DNA of 64,000 nt from Grimontia sedimenti (GCF_011045095.1 NZ_JAALDL010000012.1:62001-126000), one strand, 5' to 3'. Positions 1 to 9,735 are shown, numbered from the stretch's first letter. The notes: generated by a model not told the origin, from the letters alone. Made by a program: numbers and translations.

Positions 1-2
1 GT

Positions 3-674
3 CCCCTCACCGTTGGTACATCACAGGTAACAGCAAGTCTGGAGGGAGTTACAAGTGATGTGGTTCGCTATGATGTGACTGACTCTTTCGTGTGCGGCCA
101 TGTCGTTGGCGTGAGCGTTGGCACGGGAGCCAATGGTGGAGTGAATGATGTAGATACAAGTAACGCAGCAGGCAGCTGTATAAAAGTGGCATCAGATAAC
201 TTAGACAATTGGTTTACCGCTTCACCAAGTACTTCCTTTATGGCCCAAGAAGGATTTGTGCAGAATGTTGGTAGTTTGAACAGTGAAGTGACATTTGCCT
301 CAACAAGGACGGAAGGCGGCACATTTGGACCTCCTGGAGGAGAGTTTGCTACGTTTGATCAACTTGGTGGTGTGGCCCATCCAGACGGCACAGGTAATCA
401 ATTTGATCGATGGTGTCAAAATCTGGCTTCGCGAAGTTTTGCGGGCAGAGATAATTGGCGAAGACCCACCCGGGATGAACTATCTGGATTACGCACACAC
501 AAGGGGCAAAGCTTGTGGACAGCCAATGGCTGGCCCGTGGGAATTTGCACTCACTCGAGCACGATTTCCAGTGGTGGCACAGGATACGCCGAGGTATGTT
601 TGAATAGTGGCTATGCTGCTGGTGGGGCGGCAATAAGCAAAGCAATTTATGCATCATGCATTGCCCAGCCGTAA
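3..674 (+). CDS. C-terminal part of a Big_2/Lcl-type surface protein (partial)
   Basis: The frame is open from the left window edge, so this is the end of a longer protein; about 223 residues are visible. The first residues (LTVGTSQVTASLEGVTSD) look like the last strands of a bacterial Ig-like (Big_2) repeat. The rest resembles the Lcl/DUF1566-type C-terminal domain of large Vibrionaceae Ig-like proteins: DNLDNWFT near the start, GRDNWRRPTRDEL in the middle, and a Cys-containing end (YASCIAQP). Such proteins are secreted or cell-surface and often adhesin-like; that role is inferred from the family. No anchor or secretion signal can be seen because the N-terminus lies outside the window. A weak hairpin follows the stop codon. 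Confidence 0.7.
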   Translation, partial: PLTVGTSQVTASLEGVTSDVVRYDVTDSFVCGHVVGVSVGTGANGGVNDVDTSNAAGSCIKVASDNLDNWFTASPSTSFMAQEGFVQNVGSLNSEVTFASTRTEGGTFGPPGGEFATFDQLGGVAHPDGTGNQFDRWCQNLASRSFAGRDNWRRPTRDELSGLRTHKGQSLWTANGWPVGICTHSSTISSGGTGYAEVCLNSGYAAGGAAISKAIYASCIAQP

Positions 675-988
675 TAATTAAAACGGAGCGTTTTCTTTTA
701 TGGAAAAACTGGGCATTTTCTGGGTTTGAATGCCATCGAAAAGTAGCACTTAAACACAACAGCCTAACAAAAATCTTTTGCTGGACATCTTTTCAACCTT
801 ACCCTGCGCAGCGCTGGGTTTCTCCTCCATGTGAATTCCCATAGATCTCAGTTGCTCAGCGATTCTTACCTATTTCCATATGACCATGTGATCTAACGCA
901 AGGTTATAAAACATGCATTTCTATTCTTTCTAGTTATTACGGCGAATAGCTAATCTATGCTCACGCAATAATAAAGGAATGTCGTGAC
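675..988. other. Intergenic region upstream of cysJIH
   Basis: This 314-bp stretch has no convincing gene. Apart from the weak hairpin at 680-700 I see only the cysJ ribosome site (AAGGAAT, 974-980). By analogy with other gammaproteobacteria a CysB-dependent promoter should lie here, but I cannot point to a reliable CysB site by eye. Confidence 0.5.
680..700 (+). terminator. Weak terminator-like hairpin after the surface protein
   Basis: A 6-bp stem AAAACG/CGTTTT (680-685 and 689-694) with a GAG loop is followed by CTTTTA. It sits 5 nt after the stop codon. The stem is AT-rich, so termination is uncertain. Confidence 0.35.
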
Positions 989-2812
989 ATGTTACTCAAG
1001 GAACTTTCTGCGCTGGCGAGTCCGCTTAATGACCAGCAGATCGGCCAACTGCAGCAGGCCGTGGCAGAGTTGTCGCCACAACAGCTGGCTTGGATCAGCG
1101 GTTATTTCTGGGGTTTGAGCCAAACTCCGGCGGCAGCGGGTGCTAACCCTCAACCTCTTGCCCAAGCGGTTGCCACTGCGGCGAAACCTGCGGGTAAGCT
1201 GACTATCATTTATGCCTCTCAAACCGGCAACGCAAAAGGCGTGGCGGAAGCTTTGGAAGCAAAAGCCAAGGCGGATGGCGTAGAGGTTTCTCTGTATTCA
1301 GCAGATGATTACAAACCGCGTGATCTGGCGAAAGAAACGCACCTTATCATCGTGGCGTCGACCAACGGTGAAGGCGAGCCGCCAGATAATGCGATTTCTC
1401 TGCACGAATTCCTGCAATCAAAGAAAGCGCCGAAACTCGACAAACTGCAATACGCGGTGTTGGGCTTGGGTGATTCAAGCTACGAATTCTTCTGCCAAAC
1501 CGGTAAAGACTTCGACACTTACCTGTCTAAGCTGGGCGCGAAAGCTATCGCACCGCGTGTTGACTGCGACGTGGATTACGAAGCAGAAGCAGAAAGCTGG
1601 AGCAGCGACGTTCTGGCGAAAGTGAAAGAAACCATTGGCGGTGGTGAAGATGAAGTGGTTGTGCCACTGCATGCAGCAACCACAGCGGGTGCAGCTTCTG
1701 CCTATAACAAGCAAAACCCTTATGCGGCAGAGCTGGTAGCAAACCAGAAAATCACTGGCCGCGATTCAGGAAAAGACGTTCGCCATATCGAAATCGATCT
1801 GGGTGAGTCAGGTCTGACTTACCAACCGGGTGACGCGCTGGGTGTTTACTACACCAACAGCCCTGAACTTGCTGATGAAATCCTCGCGAAAGTGGGCCTG
1901 ACGGGCGATGAAACGGTTGAAGTAGCGGGTGAATCCCTTCCACTGCGCCAGGCGCTGATCGAGAAGTTCGAAATCACCGCAGCGAATCCACAGCAAGTGG
2001 CTGCGATTGCTGAGCTTTCTGGCAGCAAAAAACTGCAGAAGCTGGCAGAAGATAAAGACAAACTGCGCCAATACGCGAACAACACGCAAGTGGTTGACGT
2101 GCTGGGCGAGAAGAAAACTAAGCTGACCGCTGAGCAACTGGCTGGCCTGCTTCGTAAACTGACGCCACGTTTGTACTCGATTGCTTCAAGCCAGGAAGAA
2201 GTGGGCGAAGAAGTGCACTTGACCGTGGGTCTGGTGGAATTCCAAAACGGTGATAACACCCGTTTTGGTGGTGCATCAGGCTTCCTGTCGCAACGTGCTG
2301 AAGACGCAGAGTCAGTGAAAGTGTTCATCGAGCACAACAACAACTTCAAACTGCCAGCTGACGATAATGCACCTGTCATCATGGTCGGCCCAGGTACTGG
2401 TATTGCGCCTTTCCGTGCCTTCATGCAAGAGCGTGATGCCCGCGGTGCAGAAGGTAAGAACTGGTTGTTCTTTGGTGACCGTACCTTCACACAAGACTTC
2501 CTGTATCAAGTCGAGTGGCAGAAATTCCTCAAAGACGGTTTGCTTAGCAAAATCGACCTCGCCTTTAGCCGCGATCAAGCTGAGAAAGTGTATGTTCAGC
2601 ATAAGATTGTCGAGCAAGGCAAAGAAGTATGGCAATGGCTGCAAGATGGCGCTTACCTCTACATCTGTGGTGACGCGACTTACATGGCCAAAGACGTTCA
2701 TGAAGCATTGATTACGGTTGCCCAAGAGCAGGGCGGTAAGAGCCGAGAAGACGCAGAAAACTATTTGAACGAACTGCGTAAGGCGAAGCGCTATCAAAAG
2801 GATGTGTATTAA
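989..2812 (+). CDS. cysJ: Sulfite reductase (NADPH) flavoprotein alpha subunit
   Basis: CysJ passes electrons from NADPH through FAD and FMN to the CysI hemoprotein, which reduces sulfite to sulfide in the cytoplasm. The 607-residue length is close to E. coli CysJ (599). Domains in order are an FMN-binding flavodoxin domain (SQTGNAKG near 77-84, later [12 protein letters not shown]), a connecting domain, the FAD-binding RLYSIASS near 394, and the NADPH-binding [12 protein letters not shown] near 466, with YICGDA close to the end. The C-terminus KRYQKDVY is typical of the family. The ATG follows AAGGAAT at 8-nt spacing. Its stop codon overlaps the cysI start by one base (TAATG), so the two are translationally coupled as the first genes of cysJIH. 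Confidence 0.97.
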   Translation: MLLKELSALASPLNDQQIGQLQQAVAELSPQQLAWISGYFWGLSQTPAAAGANPQPLAQAVATAAKPAGKLTIIYASQTGNAKGVAEALEAKAKADGVEVSLYSADDYKPRDLAKETHLIIVASTNGEGEPPDNAISLHEFLQSKKAPKLDKLQYAVLGLGDSSYEFFCQTGKDFDTYLSKLGAKAIAPRVDCDVDYEAEAESWSSDVLAKVKETIGGGEDEVVVPLHAATTAGAASAYNKQNPYAAELVANQKITGRDSGKDVRHIEIDLGESGLTYQPGDALGVYYTNSPELADEILAKVGLTGDETVEVAGESLPLRQALIEKFEITAANPQQVAAIAELSGSKKLQKLAEDKDKLRQYANNTQVVDVLGEKKTKLTAEQLAGLLRKLTPRLYSIASSQEEVGEEVHLTVGLVEFQNGDNTRFGGASGFLSQRAEDAESVKVFIEHNNNFKLPADDNAPVIMVGPGTGIAPFRAFMQERDARGAEGKNWLFFGDRTFTQDFLYQVEWQKFLKDGLLSKIDLAFSRDQAEKVYVQHKIVEQGKEVWQWLQDGAYLYICGDATYMAKDVHEALITVAQEQGGKSREDAENYLNELRKAKRYQKDVY

Positions 2813-4530
2813 TGAGTGACAAGCAAGTCGTGTTGGGCCAAGAGCTAGGCCCATTGTCAGATAACGAACGTCTGAAGCGCGAAAGTGATTTTCTTCGCGG
2901 CACCATCGAGCAGGATCTGTCTGATCCAGTGACAGGTGGTTTTACCGCAGACAACTTCCAGCTGATCCGATTCCACGGCATGTATCAGCAGGATGACCGT
3001 GATATCCGTGCAGAGCGTCAAAAACAGAAGCTGGAGCCACTGCACAATGTGATGCTGCGTGCCCGTATGCCAGGCGGTATTATTACGCCGAAACAGTGGC
3101 TGGCGATCGATGAGTTCGCGACCGAACACACCATGTACGGCAGTATCCGTCTGACTACGCGCCAGACTTTCCAGTTCCACGGTGTGTTGAAGCCAAACAT
3201 CAAGCTGATGCACCAGACGCTGAACAAAATCGGTATCGATTCCATAGCAACAGCGGGTGACGTGAACCGTAACGTGCTGTGTACCACGAACCCTGTGGAA
3301 TCTGAGCTACATCAGGAAGCCTACGAGTGGGCAGCCAAGATCAGTGAACACCTGCTGCCGAAAACCCGCGCTTACGCGGAAATTTGGCTGGACGGTGAGA
3401 AGGTAGAAGGCCATCAGGATGAAGAACCAATCCTGGGCTCAAACTATCTGCCACGTAAATTTAAAACCACTGTCGTGATCCCACCGCAAAATGATGTGGA
3501 TGTGCATGCAAACGACCTGAACTTTGTGGCGATTGCAGACAATGGCAAGCTGGTTGGTTTTAACGTACTGGTCGGTGGTGGTCTTGCCATGACCCACGGT
3601 GACACCAGCACTTACCCACGTAAAGCCGACGATCTGGGCTTTATCCCGCTGGATAAAACACTGGATGTCGCAGCAGCGGTTGTGACCACACAGCGCGATT
3701 GGGGTAACCGTTCTAACCGTAAGAACGCGAAGACTAAGTACACATTGGATCGCGTTGGCACTGACGTGTTCAAAGCGGAAGTGGAAAAGCGCGCAGACGT
3801 GAAGTTCGAAGCAAGCCGTCCGTACGAGTTCACTGATCGTGGTGATCGTCTGGGTTGGGTTGAAGGCATCGACGGTAAGCATCACTTAGCGCTGTTTATC
3901 GAAAATGGTCGCTTACTGGATTACCCAGGCAAACCACTGAAAACCGGTGTGGCTGAGATTGCGAAAATCCACAAAGGCGATTTCCGCATGACCGCGAACC
4001 AGAACCTGATCATCGCGGGTGTATCGAAGTCTAACAAAGCGAAAATCGAGAAGATTGCACGTGAGCATGGCCTGATGGATGACGGCGTAAGCGAGCAGCG
4101 CAAGAACTCGATGGCGTGTGTGGCTTTCCCAACTTGTCCGTTGGCAATGGCTGAAGCAGAGCGCTTCCTGCCGGGCTTTGTGACTGAGATTGAAGGCGTG
4201 CTGGAGAAGCACGGCGTAGGTGATGATCACATCATCTTCCGTGTCACTGGCTGTCCGAACGGTTGTGGCCGTGCCATGTTGGCCGAGATTGGTCTGGTGG
4301 GTAAAGCACCGGGTCGATATAACCTGCACTTGGGTGGTAACCGTGAAGGTACCCGCGTGCCTAAAATGTACAAAGAGAACATTACCGATGCACAGATCCT
4401 TGAAGAGATCGATGCACTGGTTGGCCGTTGGGCAACCGAGCGCAACGACGGCGAAGGCTTCGGTGATTTTGTTATCCGCGCTGGCATTATTGCGGAAGTG
4501 AAAGTCTCTAAGAGGGATTTCTATGCCTAA
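2812..4530 (+). CDS. cysI: Sulfite reductase (NADPH) hemoprotein beta subunit
   Basis: CysI carries siroheme coupled to a 4Fe-4S cluster and performs the six-electron reduction of sulfite to sulfide, with electrons from CysJ. The 572-residue length is normal. The four cluster/siroheme cysteines are visible in the usual two pairs: C436 and C442 (ACVAFPTC) and C481 and C485 (GCPNGCGRA). It lies between cysJ (1-nt overlap) and cysH (8-nt overlap), so the three are one transcription unit. Its siroheme cofactor would be made by CysG, encoded 7 kb downstream in this window. Confidence 0.97.
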   Translation: MSDKQVVLGQELGPLSDNERLKRESDFLRGTIEQDLSDPVTGGFTADNFQLIRFHGMYQQDDRDIRAERQKQKLEPLHNVMLRARMPGGIITPKQWLAIDEFATEHTMYGSIRLTTRQTFQFHGVLKPNIKLMHQTLNKIGIDSIATAGDVNRNVLCTTNPVESELHQEAYEWAAKISEHLLPKTRAYAEIWLDGEKVEGHQDEEPILGSNYLPRKFKTTVVIPPQNDVDVHANDLNFVAIADNGKLVGFNVLVGGGLAMTHGDTSTYPRKADDLGFIPLDKTLDVAAAVVTTQRDWGNRSNRKNAKTKYTLDRVGTDVFKAEVEKRADVKFEASRPYEFTDRGDRLGWVEGIDGKHHLALFIENGRLLDYPGKPLKTGVAEIAKIHKGDFRMTANQNLIIAGVSKSNKAKIEKIAREHGLMDDGVSEQRKNSMACVAFPTCPLAMAEAERFLPGFVTEIEGVLEKHGVGDDHIIFRVTGCPNGCGRAMLAEIGLVGKAPGRYNLHLGGNREGTRVPKMYKENITDAQILEEIDALVGRWATERNDGEGFGDFVIRAGIIAEVKVSKRDFYA

Positions 4531-5281
4531 ATTTCAACTGTCCGATCTGCTTGGCCGCACTAAGGCTGAGCAAATCTTAGAACTGGCGCCAATCAATGCT
4601 GAGCTTGAAAGCATGTCAGCGCAGGAGCGGGTTCGCTGGGCGTTGGAAAACCTGCAGGGCGAGTTCGCCCTGTCATCAAGCTTTGGTATTCAGGCGGCGG
4701 TGATGTTGCACCTGGTGACACAGGAAAAGCCGGACACTCCGGTTATCCTGACTGACACTGGCTACCTGTTCCCGGAAACCTATCAGTTTATTGATGAACT
4801 GACAGCGCGTCTGAAACTGGACCTTCGTGTCTACCGCGCAGAGCAGAGCTCAGCTTGGCAGGAAGCGCAGTACGGTAAGCTATGGGAGCAAGGTGTCGAA
4901 GGCATCGAGCGCTACAACCGCCTGAACAAGGTGGAGCCAATGCGCCGTGCACTGGACGAGCTGAACGTTGGCACCTGGTTCTCTGGCCTTCGCCGCGACC
5001 AGTCCAGTTCACGTCAGACATTGCCTATTCTGGGTATCCAGAACGGTGTGTTTAAGTTCCTGCCAGTCATCGACTGGACGAACAAAGACGTGCACTACTA
5101 CCTGAAAGAACATGACCTGCCGTACCACCCGCTGTGGGACCAAGGCTATGTGTCTGTCGGTGATGTGCATACCACCCGTAAGCTGGAAGATGGCATGTCA
5201 GAAGAAGAAACCCGCTTCTTCGGCCTAAAGCGTGAATGTGGTCTGCATGAAGACGACGTGAGCGACGGCGCGGGCATTTAA
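4523..5281 (+). CDS. cysH: Phosphoadenosine phosphosulfate (PAPS) reductase
   Basis: CysH reduces PAPS to sulfite and adenosine 3',5'-bisphosphate using thioredoxin or glutaredoxin. The 252-residue protein has the N-type ATPase-like fold signature [13 protein letters not shown]. It also has the single catalytic cysteine C239 in ECGLH, the same position as in E. coli CysH. The extra cysteine pairs that bind an iron-sulfur cluster in APS reductases are absent, so this is a PAPS-specific enzyme, in agreement with the APS kinase gene cysC at 17532. It starts inside the end of cysI (8-nt overlap) and ends the operon at a strong terminator. Confidence 0.96.
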   Translation: MPKFQLSDLLGRTKAEQILELAPINAELESMSAQERVRWALENLQGEFALSSSFGIQAAVMLHLVTQEKPDTPVILTDTGYLFPETYQFIDELTARLKLDLRVYRAEQSSAWQEAQYGKLWEQGVEGIERYNRLNKVEPMRRALDELNVGTWFSGLRRDQSSSRQTLPILGIQNGVFKFLPVIDWTNKDVHYYLKEHDLPYHPLWDQGYVSVGDVHTTRKLEDGMSEEETRFFGLKRECGLHEDDVSDGAGI

Positions 5282-5296
5282 CGCCCAAACAGAACG

Positions 5297-5328
5297 AAAA
5301 AAGCGATGCTATCTAGCATCGCTTTTTT
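5297..5328. terminator. Bidirectional intrinsic terminator after cysH
   Basis: A perfect 9-bp stem AGCGATGCT/AGCATCGCT (5302-5310 and 5315-5323) has an ATCT loop, an A-run on the left and a T-run on the right. It can end both cysJIH (+) and the small lipoprotein gene (-). Confidence 0.9.
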
Positions 5329-5346
5329 ATTGCCACTCATGACGAA

Positions 5347-5505
5347 TCAGTAATTTTCGAACGTACGCTCAACGTCTTTAAAGCACTGCTCTCTGTCCGC
5401 ATTGTTTCGGATTTGGTAGCACTCATCTTCCGCCATTTCACGGCCAACTTCGGCGGTACATCCAGCAAAGAGCAACAAGCTGGTGGCGATCAACATGGCT
5501 TTCAT
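5347..5505 (-). CDS. Small lipoprotein of unknown function (52 aa)
   Basis: The start chosen at 5505 has a good ribosome site (GGGAGAG, about 5 nt upstream); a longer reading from 5616 would run into the LysR gene. The protein opens with a short charged end and a hydrophobic segment ending in a lipobox-like LLFAGC, with C16 as the lipidated residue, so it is probably an outer-membrane or periplasm-facing lipoprotein. The remaining 36 residues are acidic and contain two further cysteines (ECYQ and EQCF), which could form a disulfide. I do not recognise a family. It sits between the cysH terminator and the LysR gene and could be co-transcribed with the latter. Confidence 0.6.
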   Translation of the reverse strand: MKAMLIATSLLLFAGCTAEVGREMAEDECYQIRNNADREQCFKDVERTFENY

Positions 5506-5531
5506 TTCTACTCTCCCAATTCCATTTTTGC

Positions 5532-6434
5532 TTAGACTGCTGAATCTTTGATTAATTCGCAAAGCGCGTTTCTCAGCCACAAATTTGCCGGACTGTGCTG
5601 GTTGCGTTTGTGCCAAATTAGCTGGTGAACAATGCTCTCACTGGTAAAAGGCGGCTGAAGGACTTTCAGATTGTGGAGTTTTGCATATTTTTCGGCGAGT
5701 AAATGGCTGGTCATGCCAACACATTCGCTGCCTCCCACCAGAGCCATCATGGAGGAGATAGACTCGCACTCAGCGCTGATGATGCGTTCACTGAGGTTTT
5801 CTTTAGTGAAATAGTCAGCCGCAAACAGGTTTGAGCGTCGGATTCTGAGTGTGATGTGTTTTTCCGCGTAATACTGCGTTTTTGAAATCTTCTCACCAAT
5901 TCGAGGGTGATTCTTTGCACAAATAAGGCGGAGTGTCTCATCAAAAAGCGGCTGCGTCTGAAAGGCCTGCCCATTGACTTTACCGACATCTATCGCGAGA
6001 TCAGCCTTTTGCATGCTGAGCATTTCCAGTAATCGACTTTCTGTTCTTGGAACAGGATTGAACTGAATGCGGCACTTTTCGAATAAAGGGCTCTGCTCGA
6101 CTTTTGCATGCAGCAATTGCAGCGCGACTTCGTTAGCCAGAACATTAAAAGTCCGCTCAGTCTGCGGGGTAAAACGGTTCACATGTGACAGCGCGAGAGA
6201 CATCTGTTCGAGTGCAGGGCGGATGTCGTTGGCCAGTTGAACGGCAGCATGTGTCGGGCTGATCCCCCGTCCTTCCCGGACAAACAGCTCTACTCCAATT
6301 TGCTTTTTTAGGCGTTTCAACGCAGTACTGACTCCGGGTTGGGTCATGTTGAGCGATTCGGCCGCAGCGGTTATCGACCGAAGCTCATAAACAGTCAGAA
6401 AAACGGATAGCAAATTGAAATCGGGTTTGGTCAT
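5532..6434 (-). CDS. LysR-family transcriptional regulator
   Basis: This is a 300-residue LTTR when started at ATG 6434 (MTKPDFNLLSVF). A start at 6488 would add 18 residues, and neither site has a clear ribosome-binding sequence. The N-terminal winged helix-turn-helix is plain (ITAAAESLNMTQPGVSTALKRL), followed by a linker helix and a periplasmic-binding-protein-like effector domain. The gene is divergent from an outer-membrane protein gene at 6550. LTTRs commonly control a divergent neighbour, so that gene is the obvious candidate target. The effector is unknown. Confidence 0.9.
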   Translation of the reverse strand: MTKPDFNLLSVFLTVYELRSITAAAESLNMTQPGVSTALKRLKKQIGVELFVREGRGISPTHAAVQLANDIRPALEQMSLALSHVNRFTPQTERTFNVLANEVALQLLHAKVEQSPLFEKCRIQFNPVPRTESRLLEMLSMQKADLAIDVGKVNGQAFQTQPLFDETLRLICAKNHPRIGEKISKTQYYAEKHITLRIRRSNLFAADYFTKENLSERIISAECESISSMMALVGGSECVGMTSHLLAEKYAKLHNLKVLQPPFTSESIVHQLIWHKRNQHSPANLWLRNALCELIKDSAV

Positions 6435-6458
6435 AGGAAACACATAACGATTGATTAT

Positions 6459-6472
6459 ATTTTCATTAAAAT
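6459..6472. promoter_or_regulatory. Candidate LysR operator in the divergent intergenic region
   Basis: The interrupted palindrome ATTTTCATTAAAAT lies between the LysR gene and the divergent outer-membrane protein gene. It is AT-rich with a T-N-A spacing of the LTTR-box kind. The assignment rests only on position and symmetry. Confidence 0.3.
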
Positions 6473-6549
6473 TGACTTTATTTTTCATTATATGTCAAGG
6501 CGGTAATGTTTCTCTCCATTAGATGATTCACAGATTGCGATGGAGATAG

Positions 6550-7383
6550 ATGATGATTAACCCTTGTGCTGCCCGCAGTGCCAACAAGCAAGGCTTGGAC
6601 GCTTCCCACCATTCCTTCACTTCGACCCGCAAAGGCTTTTTGCTTACTCCTTTGGTTGCCTTTGGACTCACTTTTCAGGTGCATGCTGAAGAAAGTAACC
6701 TGCAGGATATGTCTGATCCTCTGGCCGTATACACGCAGGCAGGCGTTGGAGTGACGAATAATGGTCTGAACTTCAAACTGGGTATGACCTACGATACCGG
6801 CATTGATAGCACCATGGGGATGAACATTATCGAGCTGAAAGGGCTGGCAGGGGATTTTTTACACCTTGGTGGTGATGACAGCTTTGACTCTGTTCGTTTC
6901 CGTAACTTTGGTTTGGATACCCAGACAGGTTGGGGCTCTCAGATAGATATCAGTTGGGACTTTGATAGCGGTCTGGGAAGTGCCTCATACAGCAAAATCC
7001 ACGCTTTACCAGCAGTGGGAGCTCTTCAGTTATATCCTCTGGCTGGCGCAGGTTTAACAGTGTCAGATACGGCAGAAATTAGAGGCACGGAAACTCCGAT
7101 AGGCAGTGTGGGCTATGCCATCCCATCTACCTATGTCGTGGTAGGAACTTACTCCAAACTGACGGTCACCGACGATATTTGGCTAAATTATAATCCTATG
7201 TATATCAACACACTGAATGATAATCACTATATGAAAGGAGTGATGGATGGTTGGCATCATGAAGTGGCAGCGAGCTACCAAATGAACCCTCGTCAGAATG
7301 TCAGGTTGTTCGGCAACTTTTCTGATTCAGATATCGCAGGCTCTACACGGGATTGGCGACTGGAGTTTAATCATCAGTTCTGA
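6550..7383 (+). CDS. Putative outer-membrane beta-barrel protein
   Basis: The protein has 277 residues. The N-terminus is a long Sec signal: a charged stretch to about residue 28, then FLLTPLVAFGLTFQ and a likely cleavage after VHA near residue 46. The mature part is rich in alternating polar/hydrophobic strands, glycine and aromatic residues, and ends in phenylalanine (RLEFNHQF), the usual C-terminal signal for the BAM complex. I do not recognise a named porin family. ATG codons at 6550 and 6553 both follow GGAG (6542-6545), and the second has the better spacing. It is divergent from a LysR gene that may regulate it. Confidence 0.65.
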   Translation: MMINPCAARSANKQGLDASHHSFTSTRKGFLLTPLVAFGLTFQVHAEESNLQDMSDPLAVYTQAGVGVTNNGLNFKLGMTYDTGIDSTMGMNIIELKGLAGDFLHLGGDDSFDSVRFRNFGLDTQTGWGSQIDISWDFDSGLGSASYSKIHALPAVGALQLYPLAGAGLTVSDTAEIRGTETPIGSVGYAIPSTYVVVGTYSKLTVTDDIWLNYNPMYINTLNDNHYMKGVMDGWHHEVAASYQMNPRQNVRLFGNFSDSDIAGSTRDWRLEFNHQF

Positions 7384-7526
7384 GGCTTATTACGGTGCGG
7401 TTCGGGATAATTGCTCTATCTGGCTATGAATCTTTTCTGTGAATTTTTCTATAACAAATAGATTAATATCATTTTTATATCCTTTGATTTCGACAGTCAG
7501 CTGAGGATAAGTCGAAATAGTAGGCA

Positions 7527-7560
7527 CAAAAAAGCCAGCATGAATGCTGGCTTTCTTTTT
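7527..7560. terminator. Bidirectional intrinsic terminator between the outer-membrane protein gene and fklB
   Basis: A perfect 10-bp stem AAAGCCAGCA/TGCTGGCTTT (7531-7540 and 7545-7554) has a TGAA loop, with an A-run before it and CTTTTT after it. It serves fklB (-) and probably the gene ending at 7383 (+). Confidence 0.88.
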
Positions 7561-7568
7561 CGCAAAAC

Positions 7569-8189
7569 TTACAGGATATCCAGCAGTTCTACTTCGAATA
7601 CCAGTGCTGCGAAAGGAGGGATTGCTGCACCCGCACCGCGCTCACCGTATGCAAGATCTTGTGGGATGTACAGTTTCCACTTAGAACCAACAGGCATCAT
7701 TTGCAGAGCTTCAACCCAACCTTTGATCACGCCGGTCACTGGGAATTCTGCTGGCTGGCCGCGCTCTACAGAGCTGTCGAATTTAGTGCCATCAGTCAGA
7801 GTACCGTGGTAGTGAACACGTACTTGCTTGTCAGAAGTCGGGATTTCGCCGTTACCTTCAACCAGTACTTCGTACTGCAGGCCAGACTCGGTCACGGTCA
7901 CTTCGTCACGCTTCGCGTTCTCAGCCAGGAAAGCTTCGCCTTCTGCTGCTGCTTCTTTTGCTGCCGCTTGGCGAACTTCTTCTGCTTGGGTGTGCAGTTC
8001 ACGCAGTGCGTTGTTGATCTCGTCGATCTCAATCTCAGGCATGTTACCCGCCAGAGCGGTTGCGATACCTTTCGCGATTGCATCTACGTTCAGACCTTCC
8101 AGACCAGAACCTGCCAGTTGCTGACCCATTTGCAGACCGATGCCGTAGCTAGCTTTCTGCTCTACGGTTTCCAGTTTTACATCAGACAT
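7569..8189 (-). CDS. fklB: FKBP-type peptidyl-prolyl cis-trans isomerase FklB
   Basis: FklB speeds cis-trans isomerisation of proline peptide bonds. The start at 8189 ([11 protein letters not shown]) gives 206 residues, the exact length of E. coli FklB, and follows AGAGAG. An upstream in-frame extension to 8318 has no support. Residues 1-110 are the helical dimerisation domain, and 115-206 the FKBP domain with [18 protein letters not shown] and the end [10 protein letters not shown]. There is no signal peptide. It is divergent from the ytfB homologue, as in E. coli. Confidence 0.95.
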   Translation of the reverse strand: MSDVKLETVEQKASYGIGLQMGQQLAGSGLEGLNVDAIAKGIATALAGNMPEIEIDEINNALRELHTQAEEVRQAAAKEAAAEGEAFLAENAKRDEVTVTESGLQYEVLVEGNGEIPTSDKQVRVHYHGTLTDGTKFDSSVERGQPAEFPVTGVIKGWVEALQMMPVGSKWKLYIPQDLAYGERGAGAAIPPFAALVFEVELLDIL

Positions 8190-8432
8190 GTCGTCTCTCT
8201 TTATTTGCGGGTTTAAAGTGGGCAAGGATAACAGTTTCAAGCTATCTGGGACAAATCGGTTTACAGTCGCAAGGTTGTAATTCAGACGGAATTCTTTGAA
8301 AGTACAAATGTCAGACAATTGTTTAGGTTAAGCCGACTGGCTGACATTTTGCTGATATTGCAGATCTAGTATTCAGACTTATTGGATTGACTGAGATACT
8401 GGAACTACCCCATGAGGAAATTGGGAGAGGTA

Positions 8433-9056
8433 ATGACCTTGAAAGGAAAGCGCGAAAAAGGAACAGCATCCGCCACGCCGCCTCTGGGCGAGGCAATCAA
8501 AAGCGCAATAGAAAAAGCGAAGGCCTCGCTGAGTCCGCTGGTTGAACGTGTTCAACCTTACTGGCAATCCTTGCCAAAACTGCACCGTACGGCGATTTCA
8601 GTGTTGGGCGCGTTGTTGGTGGTGCTTTTGCTTTGGCCATCAAGCGATGACACAGCCCCTGAAACGAATACAGCCGGAGAGCGTGTGCCAGTACCACTTG
8701 CGGTTGGGCAGCAGGAAGCCAGCAACGATGAAGGCTTTGATGCCGACGGTGAGCAAGTCATCGCCACGCAGACAGTGGGCGCACAAACCGTGAATACGGA
8801 CTGGGTGAACTATGAGGTGAAAGGCGGTGATACGCTGTCTAACATCTTCCGTGCACAGGACTTGCCGCTGCCAGACCTTTACGCCATCTCAGCGATTGAG
8901 GGTGACGATAAGCCTCTCAGCCGAATCCAGCCGGGACAATTGCTTCGCTTTAAGCGTAATGACCAAGGTTCCTTGGACATGCTGCAGATTGAAACTTCTG
9001 GGGCGTCGGTGATTTTCTTCAGGCTGTCAGATGGCAGTTTTGCCCGCCGCAAGTAA
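8433..9056 (+). CDS. ytfB: OapA/YtfB-family LysM-like cell-envelope protein
   Basis: The 207-residue protein has a cytoplasmic N-terminal part, one membrane span (AISVLGALLVVLLLW, about residues 54-68), a low-complexity linker, and a C-terminal OapA/LysM-like domain (YEVKGGDTLSNIFRAQDLPL). The family includes E. coli YtfB, a division-site protein that binds glycans, and Haemophilus OapA; a peptidoglycan-associated role is inferred. ATG 8433 is preferred because GGGAG lies 5 nt before it; ATG 8412 would add 7 residues. Its position divergent from fklB matches the ytfB-fklB pair in E. coli. Confidence 0.85.
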   Translation: MTLKGKREKGTASATPPLGEAIKSAIEKAKASLSPLVERVQPYWQSLPKLHRTAISVLGALLVVLLLWPSSDDTAPETNTAGERVPVPLAVGQQEASNDEGFDADGEQVIATQTVGAQTVNTDWVNYEVKGGDTLSNIFRAQDLPLPDLYAISAIEGDDKPLSRIQPGQLLRFKRNDQGSLDMLQIETSGASVIFFRLSDGSFARRK

Positions 9057-9070
9057 ATGCTGAAAACAGA

Positions 9071-9098
9071 GAAAGGCTGCCATTGGGCAGCCTTTTTT
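9071..9098 (+). terminator. Intrinsic terminator of the ytfB homologue
   Basis: A perfect 8-bp stem AGGCTGCC/GGCAGCCT (9074-9081 and 9086-9093) with an ATTG loop and six T follows the stop codon by about 15 nt. Confidence 0.9.
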
Positions 9099-9116
9099 AC
9101 GTCTGTTTACCGCCAA

Positions 9117-9569
9117 TTAGGCTGTGACGCGGCGCATGTCGATGTGCGGAATCCCGTCTTCCAGATACTGCTCGGAAATTTCTTCAAAGCCGTGGCGACG
9201 ATAGAACTCCCGCAGGTGATATTGAGCACCAATGGTGATCGGTGCTTTTGGCCACACGTCATGTGCCTGAATGATGGCCTGTTTGACCAGCTCACTGCCA
9301 CAGCCGTTTCCGCGTTCGGTATTGGCGGTCACAATGCGTCCGATACTCATTTCCGGATAGGTGAGACCGGCTGGCAGAATACGGGCGTAGGCTGTCATTT
9401 TGTCATCACGGTATCCGAGCAAGTGTCGGGTTTCGGGGTGGGTGTCATGGCCGTCCAGCTCCGGATACGGACAGTTTTGTTCTACGACGAACACGTCGGT
9501 GCGCAACCTCAATAGGTCATAAAGTTGCCGGGTCGACAACTGACCAAAGGTCAGGGTTATCCATTGCAT
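9117..9569 (-). CDS. elaA: GNAT-family N-acetyltransferase, ElaA type
   Basis: This 150-residue cytoplasmic protein matches ElaA-like acetyltransferases. It has the N-terminal LRTDVFVVEQNCPYPELDG typical of that family, then the acetyl-CoA binding region IGRIVTANTERGNGCGSELV, and FYRRHGFEEI near the end. The acceptor substrate is not known for the family. It stands alone: a ytfB gene converges on it from the left and cpdB reads the same way from the right. Confidence 0.9.
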   Translation of the reverse strand: MQWITLTFGQLSTRQLYDLLRLRTDVFVVEQNCPYPELDGHDTHPETRHLLGYRDDKMTAYARILPAGLTYPEMSIGRIVTANTERGNGCGSELVKQAIIQAHDVWPKAPITIGAQYHLREFYRRHGFEEISEQYLEDGIPHIDMRRVTA

Positions 9570-9650
9570 TATTGTTATTCCTGATTTTTAAAAATCTCTT
9601 GGGCTACTTTTTTCATAGCCCATTTCCCTTTGGGTAGCCGGATAACTTAT

Positions 9651-9682
9651 AAAAAAACCGCGATCAAAGCCGCGGTTTTTCT
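9651..9682 (-). terminator. Intrinsic terminator downstream of cpdB
   Basis: A 10-bp stem AAAAACCGCG/CGCGGTTTTT (9653-9662 and 9671-9680) with an 8-nt loop. Read on the minus strand it is followed by further T, fitting the end of the cpdB transcript. It could work in both directions. Confidence 0.85.
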
Positions 9683-9735
9683 GTATCAATTTTGGGTGCT
9701 TTCAATAATTAAACATTGGCGCAACCAATTGTTAA

